Shown here: positions 16,971-25,206 of the stretch, piece after piece
Numbering within the stretch: the stretch's first letter is position 1
Layout: every line of letters starts with the position of its first letter
Origin: a bacterium
GTDB taxonomy: Bacteria; Vulcanimicrobiota; Xenobia; Xenobiales; JADMJV01
Reading direction: 5' to 3'
Length of the DNA: 64,000 bases
NCBI GenBank assembly: GCA_018266105.1
Contig: JAFEBA010000016.1
Coordinates: 72,666 to 136,665, forward strand
Translations under genes and position numbers: made by a program
Notes under the pieces: generated by a model
The model's database searches: none
Told to the model about the DNA's origin: nothing
The model's input: the letters and a program-made list of their open reading frames with translations, nothing else

Positions 16971-18000
16971 GTGTTTTGCGACGGGAGACCAGGTAAGCCA
17001 GACCCGCACCGAAAAGCGCACCAATCACCATTGCAGCCGGTGAGTATCGGCGGCGAACCGTCACGGGTTCCACGATTTCTAGGGAGCGCTCCTCCATCGC
17101 TTCCAGGGTCGCCAGCAGTTCGGACTGGATCTGCAGGCTTCGATACAAAGCCACACTGTTTTCGTAGCGACGTTCCAGGGAAAGCCGTTCAGCCAGATCC
17201 TGGTAACGCACTGTGAGTGAGCTCCTGGCCAGCGCATCCAGTTTGCTTCCGGGCTTGTCCGAGAGTGATGCGCTCAACGGGTCCAGGGGATCCGGTCGGG
17301 CGATCTCGCCGTCGTTGGCGGAGTGCCTGGCTTCGCGCAGCGTCTTCAAGACCTCACCCACAGCCTCAGAGCGAGCCAGTCGTTGATATTCGATCAAGGT
17401 CTTGGTGTGTCCCTGAGGGCGAATCAGCTTATCTCCAAGAGTTCTGGTTTGGAGGTTTGAGAGTCGGCTCAGTTCCTTCTCCATCCCCTTGATTTCCGCA
17501 AGCAGTTTGGAGCAGCGATCTTTGAGGAGTTTGCGTGCCTGGCTGGTGGTGGTCAGCGGATGGGCGTTGGCATCGCTGTTGTAGTATTTCAGCAATCCGT
17601 TGCAAAGGTTGAGGGTCTGGGAGGAGCTGGACCCCTCGATCTCCAGAACCAGGGTCGAGTGGCTCATCTTGGGGATGGAAATTGCCTGCTGAATATTTTC
17701 TACAAGGCCGGGGGAAAGGTTGGCGTGTTCCAAGGCGTATCGACAGGCGTCCTGGCTTCTCAAGACGGCCGCAGCCACGTCCACCCAGTCTGAGTCAGGC
17801 ATGGGAGGGGGTAGGTTTTCCATGGCGTCCGCCTCGACGGCTTCCGTTTTCAGGCCTCTGACCAGCTCGGTGAGTAGTTTGCGGTTGGCTCCGGGAATAT
17901 AGAGAGTGGTGCTGGCTACCCAACGTCGGGTCAGGGCCCCGAGCAGGATTGCTCCGAGCAAAGCCAGTGCCAGGGTGGTTGTCCAGGTGGAGCGCTTCAC
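16957..18000 (-). CDS. Wzz-like chain-length/co-polymerase membrane protein (copy 1)
   Basis: About 347 residues with one transmembrane helix at each end (TLALALLGAILLGALT and MVIGALFGAGLAYLVS) and a long periplasmic region with coiled-coil stretches. This is the topology of polysaccharide co-polymerases. The GTG at 18000 overlaps the upstream stop as GTGA, so I prefer it to an ATG 14 codons earlier inside the upstream gene. It lacks the cytoplasmic kinase domain found in fused Wzc proteins, and BY-kinase-like ATPases are encoded separately in the window. It forms a two-gene reverse unit with the shorter protein at 17997. Confidence 0.7.
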   Translation of the reverse strand: MKRSTWTTTLALALLGAILLGALTRRWVASTTLYIPGANRKLLTELVRGLKTEAVEADAMENLPPPMPDSDWVDVAAAVLRSQDACRYALEHANLSPGLVENIQQAISIPKMSHSTLVLEIEGSSSSQTLNLCNGLLKYYNSDANAHPLTTTSQARKLLKDRCSKLLAEIKGMEKELSRLSNLQTRTLGDKLIRPQGHTKTLIEYQRLARSEAVGEVLKTLREARHSANDGEIARPDPLDPLSASLSDKPGSKLDALARSSLTVRYQDLAERLSLERRYENSVALYRSLQIQSELLATLEAMEERSLEIVEPVTVRRRYSPAAMVIGALFGAGLAYLVSRRKTPNSL

Positions 18001-18710
18001 GCTTTCGCTCGTTTCAGGGTCTGAGCCAGCATTCCCGCCCATCCCAAGGCCACCAGTAGATACAGCCAGCCGGTGTGATTGGCGGGTGTCGGGTGGACCT
18101 CCAGAGTGCGCACGAAAGGTTGATGAAGGTCTCGGCTTAGGCCCTCCCGGGCCGCTTGCCAGCTCACTCGCCTTTGCTCGCGAAGAGCTTGGATGTAATC
18201 CTGCAGGTTTACGTAATCAAGCTCCGCAGTGGGGGCTCCGGACCTTTCCGCCAGCAAAAAGCTGGATAGCTTTCGTTCGTCCTTCTCCAGTTCGTCAGAG
18301 GGCCGGGGAACGGGGGAGGCGCCCACGTGGGCTTGGTCAAGATAGTCTCGACTGGCTTGCAGACACAGGCCGAGCAGGTTGGAGTCGGAGTGGCTCCAGA
18401 CGACTTCCCAAAGTGGACCTCTAAGGTGGTGGATCGTGAGCAACTTCCCTTGACGTAGTTGTGGCAGACTTTCGGCCAGCTTGTTTCTGGTGCTGGCGTC
18501 GGCTTTCAGGCTCGCCTTGAGAAGCCATTCTTCGAATCGGGCGCTGGAAAGGGACTGCTTCACCGAAAAATCGCGATTGCCGGCTGTGTTCACGAAGATC
18601 AGCAAGGAGGCCTTGCGTGGCCAGAATGGGGCCGCAAAGAATAGCCAGAGCCCAGACAAAGCCAGCACAAACCCGAGAAAAAGCTTCGGATATAAGGGCT
18701 GAACGTTCAT
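17997..18710 (-). CDS. Short Wzz-like two-helix membrane protein
   Basis: 237 residues with a hydrophobic helix near 10-27 (FLGFVLALSGLWLFFAA) and another near 215-232 (WLYLLVALGWAGMLAQ). These flank a periplasmic domain containing a likely coiled coil around 140-190. The two-helix hairpin topology and the neighbouring gene suggest a polysaccharide co-polymerase or an accessory partner of one, although it is short for Wzz and I see no clear proline-rich motif before the second helix. It is translated just ahead of, and overlapping, the Wzz-like gene at 16957, and is divergent from the initiating sugar transferase at 18790. Confidence 0.6.
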   Translation of the reverse strand: MNVQPLYPKLFLGFVLALSGLWLFFAAPFWPRKASLLIFVNTAGNRDFSVKQSLSSARFEEWLLKASLKADASTRNKLAESLPQLRQGKLLTIHHLRGPLWEVVWSHSDSNLLGLCLQASRDYLDQAHVGASPVPRPSDELEKDERKLSSFLLAERSGAPTAELDYVNLQDYIQALREQRRVSWQAAREGLSRDLHQPFVRTLEVHPTPANHTGWLYLLVALGWAGMLAQTLKRAKA

Positions 18711-18789
18711 TGTAGATGGAAGCAGCAGGTTGTTTCGCTGGAACGTGATAAACCACCTGGGGGCGTCACTTGAAAAGAAACTTTAGAAC

Positions 18790-20295
18790 TTGACTTTAGC
18801 AGTAGAGAACGCCTCTTCACGTCGATTGGAGCAGGCAGTAACCGAGTCGTCCGCTGAAATTGAGGCGGAACCGACTGACCCTGTACAGCAGGCCTCGACT
18901 CCCGAGCGAGGCGGCTTTCGCCTTCGTTTGCTGGAGTTCAGGCTGGTTACTTTGCTGGGGGACTTGACTCTGATGAATGGATGCCTTTGGTTTTATTACC
19001 GAACCGGAGGCATTGATGCTCGTTTGTTTCCCAGCCGACTGGCTCTGTGGCATCTGAGCCTGAGCCTGTTCTGGTTGCTTTGTTCAGAATTCTGGGGAGT
19101 TTATACATTGGCCCGGCTGATGCCCAAGCGTTCCGCTTACGTCGCCTCCAAGGCCTCCCTCTCCACGGTGCTGGCTTACTTGCTCGTTCCATTTGTAACT
19201 CCCATCCTGCCCGCCAAGCGTTCCTACCTGATCCTGGCCTTCGCTGTTCCTACCTTGCTCATGTATTTCTGGCGCTCGCTCCAGTCTCGGTATTTTTCCG
19301 CACCTGGTATCCGCCAGCGCGCCTTGCTGGTGGGCGGGGGTATGTATGTGGACTTCGTGGTCAGGGAGTGGGGCTCTTTGGGGAAGGGCTTTGATGAGAG
19401 CCTACCCTACGATATTATCGGCTTCATCGGCGAGCGCGAGGAGTGCCCCAGCCGCCTGAAATATTTGGGCTCTCGCGCTCAACTGGAGAAGGTCTGTTCC
19501 GCCTGCCATCCAGATGAGATTGTGCTGGCGGACAATCTGAGTGCTGTCCGAGACGATTTCCTGGGTTCGGTGTTGCGATGCCAAGGGCAGGGAATCCAGG
19601 TTGTGGAAGCCGGTCGCTTGATCGAGGTCATGACGGGTAAGATCGCTTTAAGCCAGACGGAGGCGAACCTGGCCAACATCTTACCTCTCTTTCGTGGCGG
19701 TAGTCACCGAATCTACTTGCTTCTCAAACGATTTGTGGACGTAGTGGTATCGGCTTTTGGTTGTCTTTGCGTTTTGCTTGTCGCGCCACTGCTCAGCTTC
19801 TTCAATCTTGTGCTCAATCCGGGCCCACTGTTTTATACTCAGCAGCGAGTTGGCAAGGGCGGCAGGCACTTTTTACTGTACAAGTTTCGCAGCATGGTTC
19901 CCGAGGCTGAGTCGGGCAGCGGGGCTGTCTTCGCGCAGGCCGGTGACCAGCGTGTCACTGTGCTGGGGGGCTTTTTGCGTCGCACCCGCCTGGATGAACT
20001 GCCGCAGTTTCTCAATATTTTACGTGGGGATATGAGCCTGGTGGGTCCAAGGCCCGAGCGGCCGGTTTTCGTCGAGCAGTTTAACGAGCAGATCCCCTTT
20101 TATCAAGCTCGGCATTCGGTGAGGCCTGGACTGACCGGATGGGCTCAGGTGGAGTTTCGCTACGGAGCCGGAGCCGAGGATGCTCTGTCCAAACTTGAAT
20201 ACGATTTGTTTTATATCAAATACCAGTCAATGTATTTCGACTATCTGATCTTCATCCGCACGTTGAAGGTCGTTTTGTCTATGATGGGACGTTAA
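18790..20295 (+). CDS. Initiating polyprenyl-phosphate sugar phosphotransferase (WbaP/WcaJ type)
   Basis: 501 residues. The N-terminal part has several membrane helices and a CoA-binding-like domain (RALLVGGGMY near 175). The C-terminal bacterial sugar transferase domain has KRFVDVVVS, LLYKFRSM, RRTRLDELPQFLNIL, MSLVGPRPERP and RPGLTGWAQV. It links the first sugar-1-phosphate to undecaprenyl phosphate at the cytoplasmic face of the membrane and so starts repeat-unit synthesis. It opens the forward assembly run with Wzz, Wzy-like, Wzz and BY-kinase genes packed at intervals of a few bases or less. The TTG start has no obvious ribosome-binding site, so the exact N-terminus is less sure than the function. 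Confidence 0.9.
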   Translation: MTLAVENASSRRLEQAVTESSAEIEAEPTDPVQQASTPERGGFRLRLLEFRLVTLLGDLTLMNGCLWFYYRTGGIDARLFPSRLALWHLSLSLFWLLCSEFWGVYTLARLMPKRSAYVASKASLSTVLAYLLVPFVTPILPAKRSYLILAFAVPTLLMYFWRSLQSRYFSAPGIRQRALLVGGGMYVDFVVREWGSLGKGFDESLPYDIIGFIGEREECPSRLKYLGSRAQLEKVCSACHPDEIVLADNLSAVRDDFLGSVLRCQGQGIQVVEAGRLIEVMTGKIALSQTEANLANILPLFRGGSHRIYLLLKRFVDVVVSAFGCLCVLLVAPLLSFFNLVLNPGPLFYTQQRVGKGGRHFLLYKFRSMVPEAESGSGAVFAQAGDQRVTVLGGFLRRTRLDELPQFLNILRGDMSLVGPRPERPVFVEQFNEQIPFYQARHSVRPGLTGWAQVEFRYGAGAEDALSKLEYDLFYIKYQSMYFDYLIFIRTLKVVLSMMGR

Positions 20296-20296
20296 G

Positions 20297-21754
20297 TTGG
20301 ACGCTCGACGAATTCTGCAAGTCTTAAGGTTCCGTTGGTGGCTTTTCGCGCTTGTCTTCGGCCTCAGCTTTTTGCTGGTGGTGATCATCCCTCGGGCCAC
20401 GGAGAGCCCGATGTTCCTATCTCGTGCTAAGATTCTCCTGACCCCGTCGGCCAGTGCTGGTCAGGCTGTCGCCACTGACCGCAATGCCTCCTCGCTGGAT
20501 CCCCTTAGTTGGGCTTCGGATGAATCGACTCTCAGGGAGTTGGTTACCAGCGAGCGCCTGTTGCGTCGAGTTCTGGGTGAGCAAGCCGATCCAGAGGCCT
20601 GGGTCGAGTTTCAAAAGCAGGTGGTGCTGGTTCCATTGACCACCGGTGACTCTTACTCTCGAAAGATTACCTTGTTCGCACTGGGCGTGGAAGATACGTC
20701 TCCGGAGGAATCCAAAAGATTAGCCGATTTGCTGGTGCGTGAGTTTGTAAGCTACATCGAGGAACTCTCGGCCAAGGAGTTCGCCAATACACGCAAGTTT
20801 CTAGAAGAGTTGGTGGCCGAAGCGCGCGAGCGGGTGGAGGAGACGGAAGAGAAACTGTTGCGCATCACCGCAACTCGAGCGGATGGAGAACGCAGCAAAG
20901 TTCTGGCTGAGAATCAGACTCAACTCGAAGGCGAAAAGCGCAAAGTTCGTGAGGAAATGGCCCTGGTTCAAACGGAATTGGCCGCGGTCGAGGGCTTTTT
21001 GACGGGCGCAGTGCAGACCCCGCCCTGGTCGATCATCCAGCAGACCGACCCCGGCCTGCAGCAGTTGGAGAACGCGGTCTCCGAGAATCGTATCAAGCTT
21101 GCTCAACTTGAGGGCCGGTACAACGCAGCCAGCGAGAAGGTGGTCGAGCAAAAAGAGCAGTTGGATCGGGTCCAGCAACTCTATCAAAGCCGCCTGTCTT
21201 CCAACGTGGAATCCCTTGCTCAGGAGAAGCGGCGCTCCCTGGAAGAGAAGAAGTCGCGCATGAAGATCATTCAGGCTCAGCTCAATCAGCTTCAAAATCA
21301 ACAACTGACCCCCCAGCAGAAGCGTGAGGCGGCCAAACTGGAGCGACAGCTTTCCATGTGGGAAGAGAATCACCTTAGCCTGGTCAAGCAGCTTTACCAG
21401 GCGCGGGTGGTCGAACAGAGTATGCGCCGCCAGGGGGCCATTTCAATTCTGGAGGCACCCCGGCGTGGCGTTCCCTCTGAGGTGCAGAAACGTCGCAGTC
21501 TGGGCATGGTGCTGGCGATCGGAACCCCCGTCAGCCTCTGTGCCGCCTTATTGGTTGTTTTTGCGGTGGATTATTTGACCGCTAGCTTGCGCATCGTGCC
21601 CCGTGTCGAGACGATGCTTGGCACGAGCGTTCTGGCCGTGATTCCAGAAGTTGACACGGATCTGGCTGCTACCTGGGAAGCTTGTAAACGGGGCAACCTG
21701 ACCTCTTCCGGCTTTCTCAAGAGGTTGAGGCCAAAGCCTGATGACCTATCCTGA
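20297..21754 (+). CDS. Wzz/GumC-type chain-length protein with long coiled coil
   Basis: 485 residues with N-terminal helix LFALVFGLSFLLVVIIP and C-terminal helix near 405-430. Between them lies a large periplasmic region rich in heptads (about residues 170-380, many Glu/Gln/Leu), typical of GumC/EpsF-like polysaccharide co-polymerases. It determines chain length and couples polymerisation to export. No ATPase domain is attached; the partner is likely the BY-kinase at 24436 in the same run. TTG start 1 bp after the sugar transferase stop. Its 3' end overlaps the next gene by 14 bp. Confidence 0.85.
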   Translation: MDARRILQVLRFRWWLFALVFGLSFLLVVIIPRATESPMFLSRAKILLTPSASAGQAVATDRNASSLDPLSWASDESTLRELVTSERLLRRVLGEQADPEAWVEFQKQVVLVPLTTGDSYSRKITLFALGVEDTSPEESKRLADLLVREFVSYIEELSAKEFANTRKFLEELVAEARERVEETEEKLLRITATRADGERSKVLAENQTQLEGEKRKVREEMALVQTELAAVEGFLTGAVQTPPWSIIQQTDPGLQQLENAVSENRIKLAQLEGRYNAASEKVVEQKEQLDRVQQLYQSRLSSNVESLAQEKRRSLEEKKSRMKIIQAQLNQLQNQQLTPQQKREAAKLERQLSMWEENHLSLVKQLYQARVVEQSMRRQGAISILEAPRRGVPSEVQKRRSLGMVLAIGTPVSLCAALLVVFAVDYLTASLRIVPRVETMLGTSVLAVIPEVDTDLAATWEACKRGNLTSSGFLKRLRPKPDDLS

Positions 21755-22979
21755 TCTCATCGGCGCCCTGCTTATGGGGTTCTCTTTTCTGCTGGTCTGG
21801 GCGCATCCTCAGGTCAGTGCCAACTCGCAGCTGCGCTGGGTCAGTTTTTTTACTCTGGGGCTTCATCATTGCGCGGCCATCTGTAACGCTTTTTTCTTCG
21901 AGTTGCGCTCTAACTTGTATGATGCAACTCGATTTCATCGACTGGCGGCCGACCCCAATCAGACGGCCAACACCGATTACGCCCTGGCCTTGAAGCAAGT
22001 TTATCAACTCTTCGGTGTTTCTCACTTCCTGGGTGAAGAGGTCAGTGTACTGGCCTACGCTCTGTCCATCTACTTTTTTCTTTACCTGGTCCGAAGTCTC
22101 GAGGTCGAGGAGCATGCCGCAGGTCTGCTCCTCCTTTACGGCTCTCTGCCTTCCGGGGTGGTTCATTGCTCCATCACCCTGCGCGAGCCTTTCCAGTGCT
22201 TCTTTTTCTTGACCATGGTCACATCGGCGGTGGCCTTCAAAGAACGGCCTGGACCTTGGGGGGCGGCAGGCATGCTGGTTTCGCTTTGGGCGATTGTGCT
22301 TTTGCATCAGGCCCTGGCCGTTTATGCTTTTTTGCTCTTGCTGATCGGTCTGGGCTGGGTCTTTAAGGACCGGAAAGACTTCGCCGTTTTTCTCTTTCTG
22401 GCATCAATGTGCGCGGGTCCGCTGCTGTTGCCCAGGATTTACAATATGCTCCTGGATCGGTCTGATGCTTTTCGCAGCGTGGCCCAGGGTGAGATTGGAA
22501 ACTACACTGCCCAATACCGTTCGGTCGTGGCTGGCCTGGCTGAATCCGAATACGGGTTTTCGCTTGATACCAGTTCGCTTGGCGGCCTGCTGGTGACCCT
22601 GCCGCCGGTTTTGATTCTCTACCAGGTTGCCCCTCTGCCCTGGCAGATTCATCGCTATGTGGACCTCTATGCTTTCGCAGAAGTGCTCCTGCGCTTGATT
22701 CTGTTCTGGGGGGTCTACCAAAATCTGCGTCAGGCAAAGCCCCGCGTCAGGGAGATCCTTTGGTTCCTTATCATTTCTTGTGTGGGTTTGGATTGCCTCT
22801 GGGCCCTGGGCACGGCAAATTGGGGAACGGGTTCCCGTCATCATCTGGTTGCCTATCCGGTCTGGGTGGCCATGGGTGGGAGCTGGCTGCTCAGTTTTCA
22901 GGGCGACCGTGATTACCGCCATCTGCTGGAGCGACGACGCTCGCGAACGCGAGAGGAGAGCGAATCTTGCCCCGCCTGA
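21741..22979 (+). CDS. Polytopic membrane protein, likely Wzy/EpsG-type polymerase
   Basis: 412 residues with about ten hydrophobic helices and a charged cytoplasmic tail rich in Arg (ERRRSRTREES). The SITLREPFQ loop near 155 resembles the conserved Arg-Glu region seen in EpsG/Wzy-like polymerases. No other domain is visible. It sits between two Wzz-like genes and overlaps both (14 bp and 13 bp), a position typical of the polymerase. The alternative polymerase or ligase in this window is the Wzy_C-type protein at 27290, so the division of labour between them is uncertain. Confidence 0.65.
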   Translation: MTYPDLIGALLMGFSFLLVWAHPQVSANSQLRWVSFFTLGLHHCAAICNAFFFELRSNLYDATRFHRLAADPNQTANTDYALALKQVYQLFGVSHFLGEEVSVLAYALSIYFFLYLVRSLEVEEHAAGLLLLYGSLPSGVVHCSITLREPFQCFFFLTMVTSAVAFKERPGPWGAAGMLVSLWAIVLLHQALAVYAFLLLLIGLGWVFKDRKDFAVFLFLASMCAGPLLLPRIYNMLLDRSDAFRSVAQGEIGNYTAQYRSVVAGLAESEYGFSLDTSSLGGLLVTLPPVLILYQVAPLPWQIHRYVDLYAFAEVLLRLILFWGVYQNLRQAKPRVREILWFLIISCVGLDCLWALGTANWGTGSRHHLVAYPVWVAMGGSWLLSFQGDRDYRHLLERRRSRTREESESCPA

Positions 22980-24433
22980 AGGCTTCTGTGATCCTCTTCT
23001 GGCTGGTCTGGTTCGGAGCCATCCTGGGCGGCTACTACCATTTCGTGCCACAGCAGTCTACCCGTGCTCTCTTCCGTAAGGTTTACAGATCAAGCGCCGT
23101 GCTGTATATCCCTCCCTCCGCCTGGTCCCCTTTCGGCGAACTTTATTTGAACCGCGACGAAAGTCCGGTCGACCTTTGGTTTTCCGAAGGTGTCATGATC
23201 GACCACCTGATTGAACGGCGTTCTTTAGGAAAACGGGCTGCTTCCAGGCTGCCTGCCCAAGAAAGCGCGACCGGTCCAGAGATGGTCGCTTCACTGATGG
23301 TGAGTCCGGTGGCGACCCGATTCCGACTGCAAAAGCTGTTCGTCAGTCGAATTGGTGAGGAGAATTCGGTCATCGACGACAGCGGTCAGTTGGTGCCGCG
23401 GATTCAGCGAATCAATTTTCTCCGCATTAGCGCCTACGGGCAAACGCCGGAGCAGTCCAGGTTGCGAGCCCAAGCCTGGGTCGAGGTGTTTCAGGCAGTC
23501 CTGGGCGAACTGGCGACCGAGGAGTTGGAGCGAAAGGCCGAACATCTGAGGCAGATCCTGGCCCGTACGGAGCGCAAGTTGAGCGAGTCAAAGTTGGCGT
23601 GGAGAGAAAGGGAGATGGCTCGTTCGGCTTCTGAGGAGCTTCAGATTGCCAACCTGGAACGCGAGCGGGATGGTCTGCGGAGCGATGTCAGCAAACTCCA
23701 GCATCGGGCCAGCTGGCTCCAGGAGAACCTGGCCTCAGGCGGGATCAGCTTTGCGCGCACCACCGGGTTGCTGGTCGCCAGCGAGGAAAAGCTTCAGATC
23801 CTCAGGCACCAACTGGGCGAAGCTCGGACTATTTACAAGCCTGACAGCGAGCACCTGCTGGCTCTGCAAGAAGAGTATCGGGCGATGGCAAACCTTCGCC
23901 AGTGGGCGCAGAAGATGGAGTCGGAAAGCCAGTTGGAGTCCCAGACGCAGGAGCTTCGCTCCAAGCGGTGGTTGCTGGCTCGGGTCGAGCGAGAGCTGGC
24001 TCGTCTGGTCGCCCGACGGCCCAACGATTCCACCGCCATCACTCGCGAGAAACGCAGTCTTCAGCTTGATTCGTGGGACCATCAGGTGGCCAGCTGGCGA
24101 CAACAGCTCTTTCAAATGCGTCTGCAGATACGTCTGGGGCGTGCCGATGGAAGTTCGCAGGTCATTCAGCCGCCCAGGCCCGGGATTGAGGCATCTCGCT
24201 TTCAGAGTGGTTGGCAGATGCGCTACAAGGGCTTTCTGGCCTGGATTCCGCTGGCGACTTTTGTGGCCTTTATGGCGGCCTGGCTGGGCAGCTTCTGGGA
24301 TAAAAGCGGTGATATAGCCTGGCGAGTGGAAAAGTATCTGGACTGCCAGGTGTTGGAGAGTTTGCCCAGGCTGACCCGTCAGGACAGCCTGCAGTGGGCC
24401 AATGCCACTCGTCAGAAGTTTGAGGAGAGTTAA
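22967..24433 (+). CDS. Wzz-like coiled-coil membrane protein (copy 4)
   Basis: 488 residues with N-terminal helix VILFWLVWFGAILGGYY, a long Arg/Glu/Leu-rich coiled-coil region (about 180-400) and a C-terminal helix (FLAWIPLATFVAFMAAWLG) followed by a cytoplasmic tail. This is polysaccharide co-polymerase topology, but it is divergent from the copy at 20297 and has an unusually Arg-rich periplasmic region. TTG start overlapping the upstream membrane-protein gene by 13 bp. Its stop is 2 bp before the BY-kinase gene, so it is the more likely direct partner of that kinase. Two Wzz-like proteins in one run suggest two chain-length systems or a hetero-oligomer. Confidence 0.75.
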   Translation: MPRLKASVILFWLVWFGAILGGYYHFVPQQSTRALFRKVYRSSAVLYIPPSAWSPFGELYLNRDESPVDLWFSEGVMIDHLIERRSLGKRAASRLPAQESATGPEMVASLMVSPVATRFRLQKLFVSRIGEENSVIDDSGQLVPRIQRINFLRISAYGQTPEQSRLRAQAWVEVFQAVLGELATEELERKAEHLRQILARTERKLSESKLAWREREMARSASEELQIANLERERDGLRSDVSKLQHRASWLQENLASGGISFARTTGLLVASEEKLQILRHQLGEARTIYKPDSEHLLALQEEYRAMANLRQWAQKMESESQLESQTQELRSKRWLLARVERELARLVARRPNDSTAITREKRSLQLDSWDHQVASWRQQLFQMRLQIRLGRADGSSQVIQPPRPGIEASRFQSGWQMRYKGFLAWIPLATFVAFMAAWLGSFWDKSGDIAWRVEKYLDCQVLESLPRLTRQDSLQWANATRQKFEES

Positions 24434-24435
24434 CT

Positions 24436-25200
24436 ATGGCCGAAGCGCCAAACTTTGTGATCCTGAGCCAGCCGAATGGTCCGGTAGCCGAAGCTTATCG
24501 TAGCTTGCGTGTGGCTTTACAGCGAAAGATGGTGTCTGGCCAGGGAGCCTTCACCGTTGCCAGCTCCTTTCCGGGCGATGGCAAATCGATGGTTTGCTCG
24601 AATCTGGCCATTGCGATGACTCAGCTGCATCTCAGAGTCCTGCTGATCGACGCGGATATTCGTTCTCCAACATTATCCAAAGTTTTCGGAGCTCGTGAGC
24701 TGCCCGGTCTGACCAATATTTTGGAGGGGAGCCTGAGGGCCGAAGACTCGGTGCACGAGACAGAGCTCGAGAATCTATTCTTCCTTCCTAGCGGGTCATC
24801 CAAAGATAGCCCATCTAATCTATTGGGACGCGAGAAGTTTCCCTCTGCTCTGGCTTATTTCCGCAATACCTATGACTGCATTCTGGTGGATACCCCGCCC
24901 CTGTCCGCTTGCAGTGATACTCTGCTGATCGGGGTGCATACGGACGGCGCCATTCTGGTGGTCAACCCCAAGAACTGGGTGGGTGAGGTAGAGCTTCGTT
25001 ATAAGCAGCAGATCGACAAACACGGCATTGAGCTCTTAGGCACCATTATCAATGGCGCTTCTTTAAAGGACAGCACGCATTACGGCTACGGATACGGCTA
25101 CGGAAAAGGCTACGGATACGGATATGGCTATGCTCACGGAAGCACGACATCGAGCAAGCAGCAGCCCCCCACCAGACGTTGGTTTCAGCGTGGTGAGTAG
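24436..25200 (+). CDS. BY-kinase (CpsD/Wzc-C type) with Gly-Tyr tail
   Basis: A 254-residue bacterial tyrosine kinase. N-terminal PVAEAYRSLRVAL is the activating helix; Walker A FPGDGKSMV is near 42, Walker A' LLIDADIR near 70 and Walker B ILVDTPPLS near 150. After the conserved LLGTIINGA strand the protein carries a tail of alternating Gly and Tyr with eight tyrosines, the expected autophosphorylation cluster. Cycles of phosphorylation should control assembly of the Wzz-Wza export machine. It closes the forward assembly run, 2 bp after the Wzz-like gene. It is the only one of three BY-kinase-like proteins here that retains a tyrosine tail. Confidence 0.9.
   Translation: MAEAPNFVILSQPNGPVAEAYRSLRVALQRKMVSGQGAFTVASSFPGDGKSMVCSNLAIAMTQLHLRVLLIDADIRSPTLSKVFGARELPGLTNILEGSLRAEDSVHETELENLFFLPSGSSKDSPSNLLGREKFPSALAYFRNTYDCILVDTPPLSACSDTLLIGVHTDGAILVVNPKNWVGEVELRYKQQIDKHGIELLGTIINGASLKDSTHYGYGYGYGKGYGYGYGYAHGSTTSSKQQPPTRRWFQRGE
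25081..25140 (+). repeat. Imperfect 6-bp repeat coding Gly-Tyr
   Basis: A run of TACGGC/TACGGA-type hexamers near the 3' end of the BY-kinase gene encodes alternating Tyr and Gly, broken once by Lys. Silent variation between units (TAC or TAT, GGA or GGC) suggests the peptide is under selection. The array could still change length by slippage and so change tyrosine number. Confidence 0.8.
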
Positions 25201-25206
25201 TGCGAG

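Noticed and set aside
18784-18800. TTGACT as a -35 promoter box before the sugar transferase
   Set aside because: The hexamer overlaps the TTG start codon and no matching -10 box lies at the right distance upstream of the gene.
25081-25140. CRISPR-like or regulatory tandem repeat
   Set aside because: The repeat lies inside the BY-kinase frame and encodes the tyrosine tail; there are no spacers.
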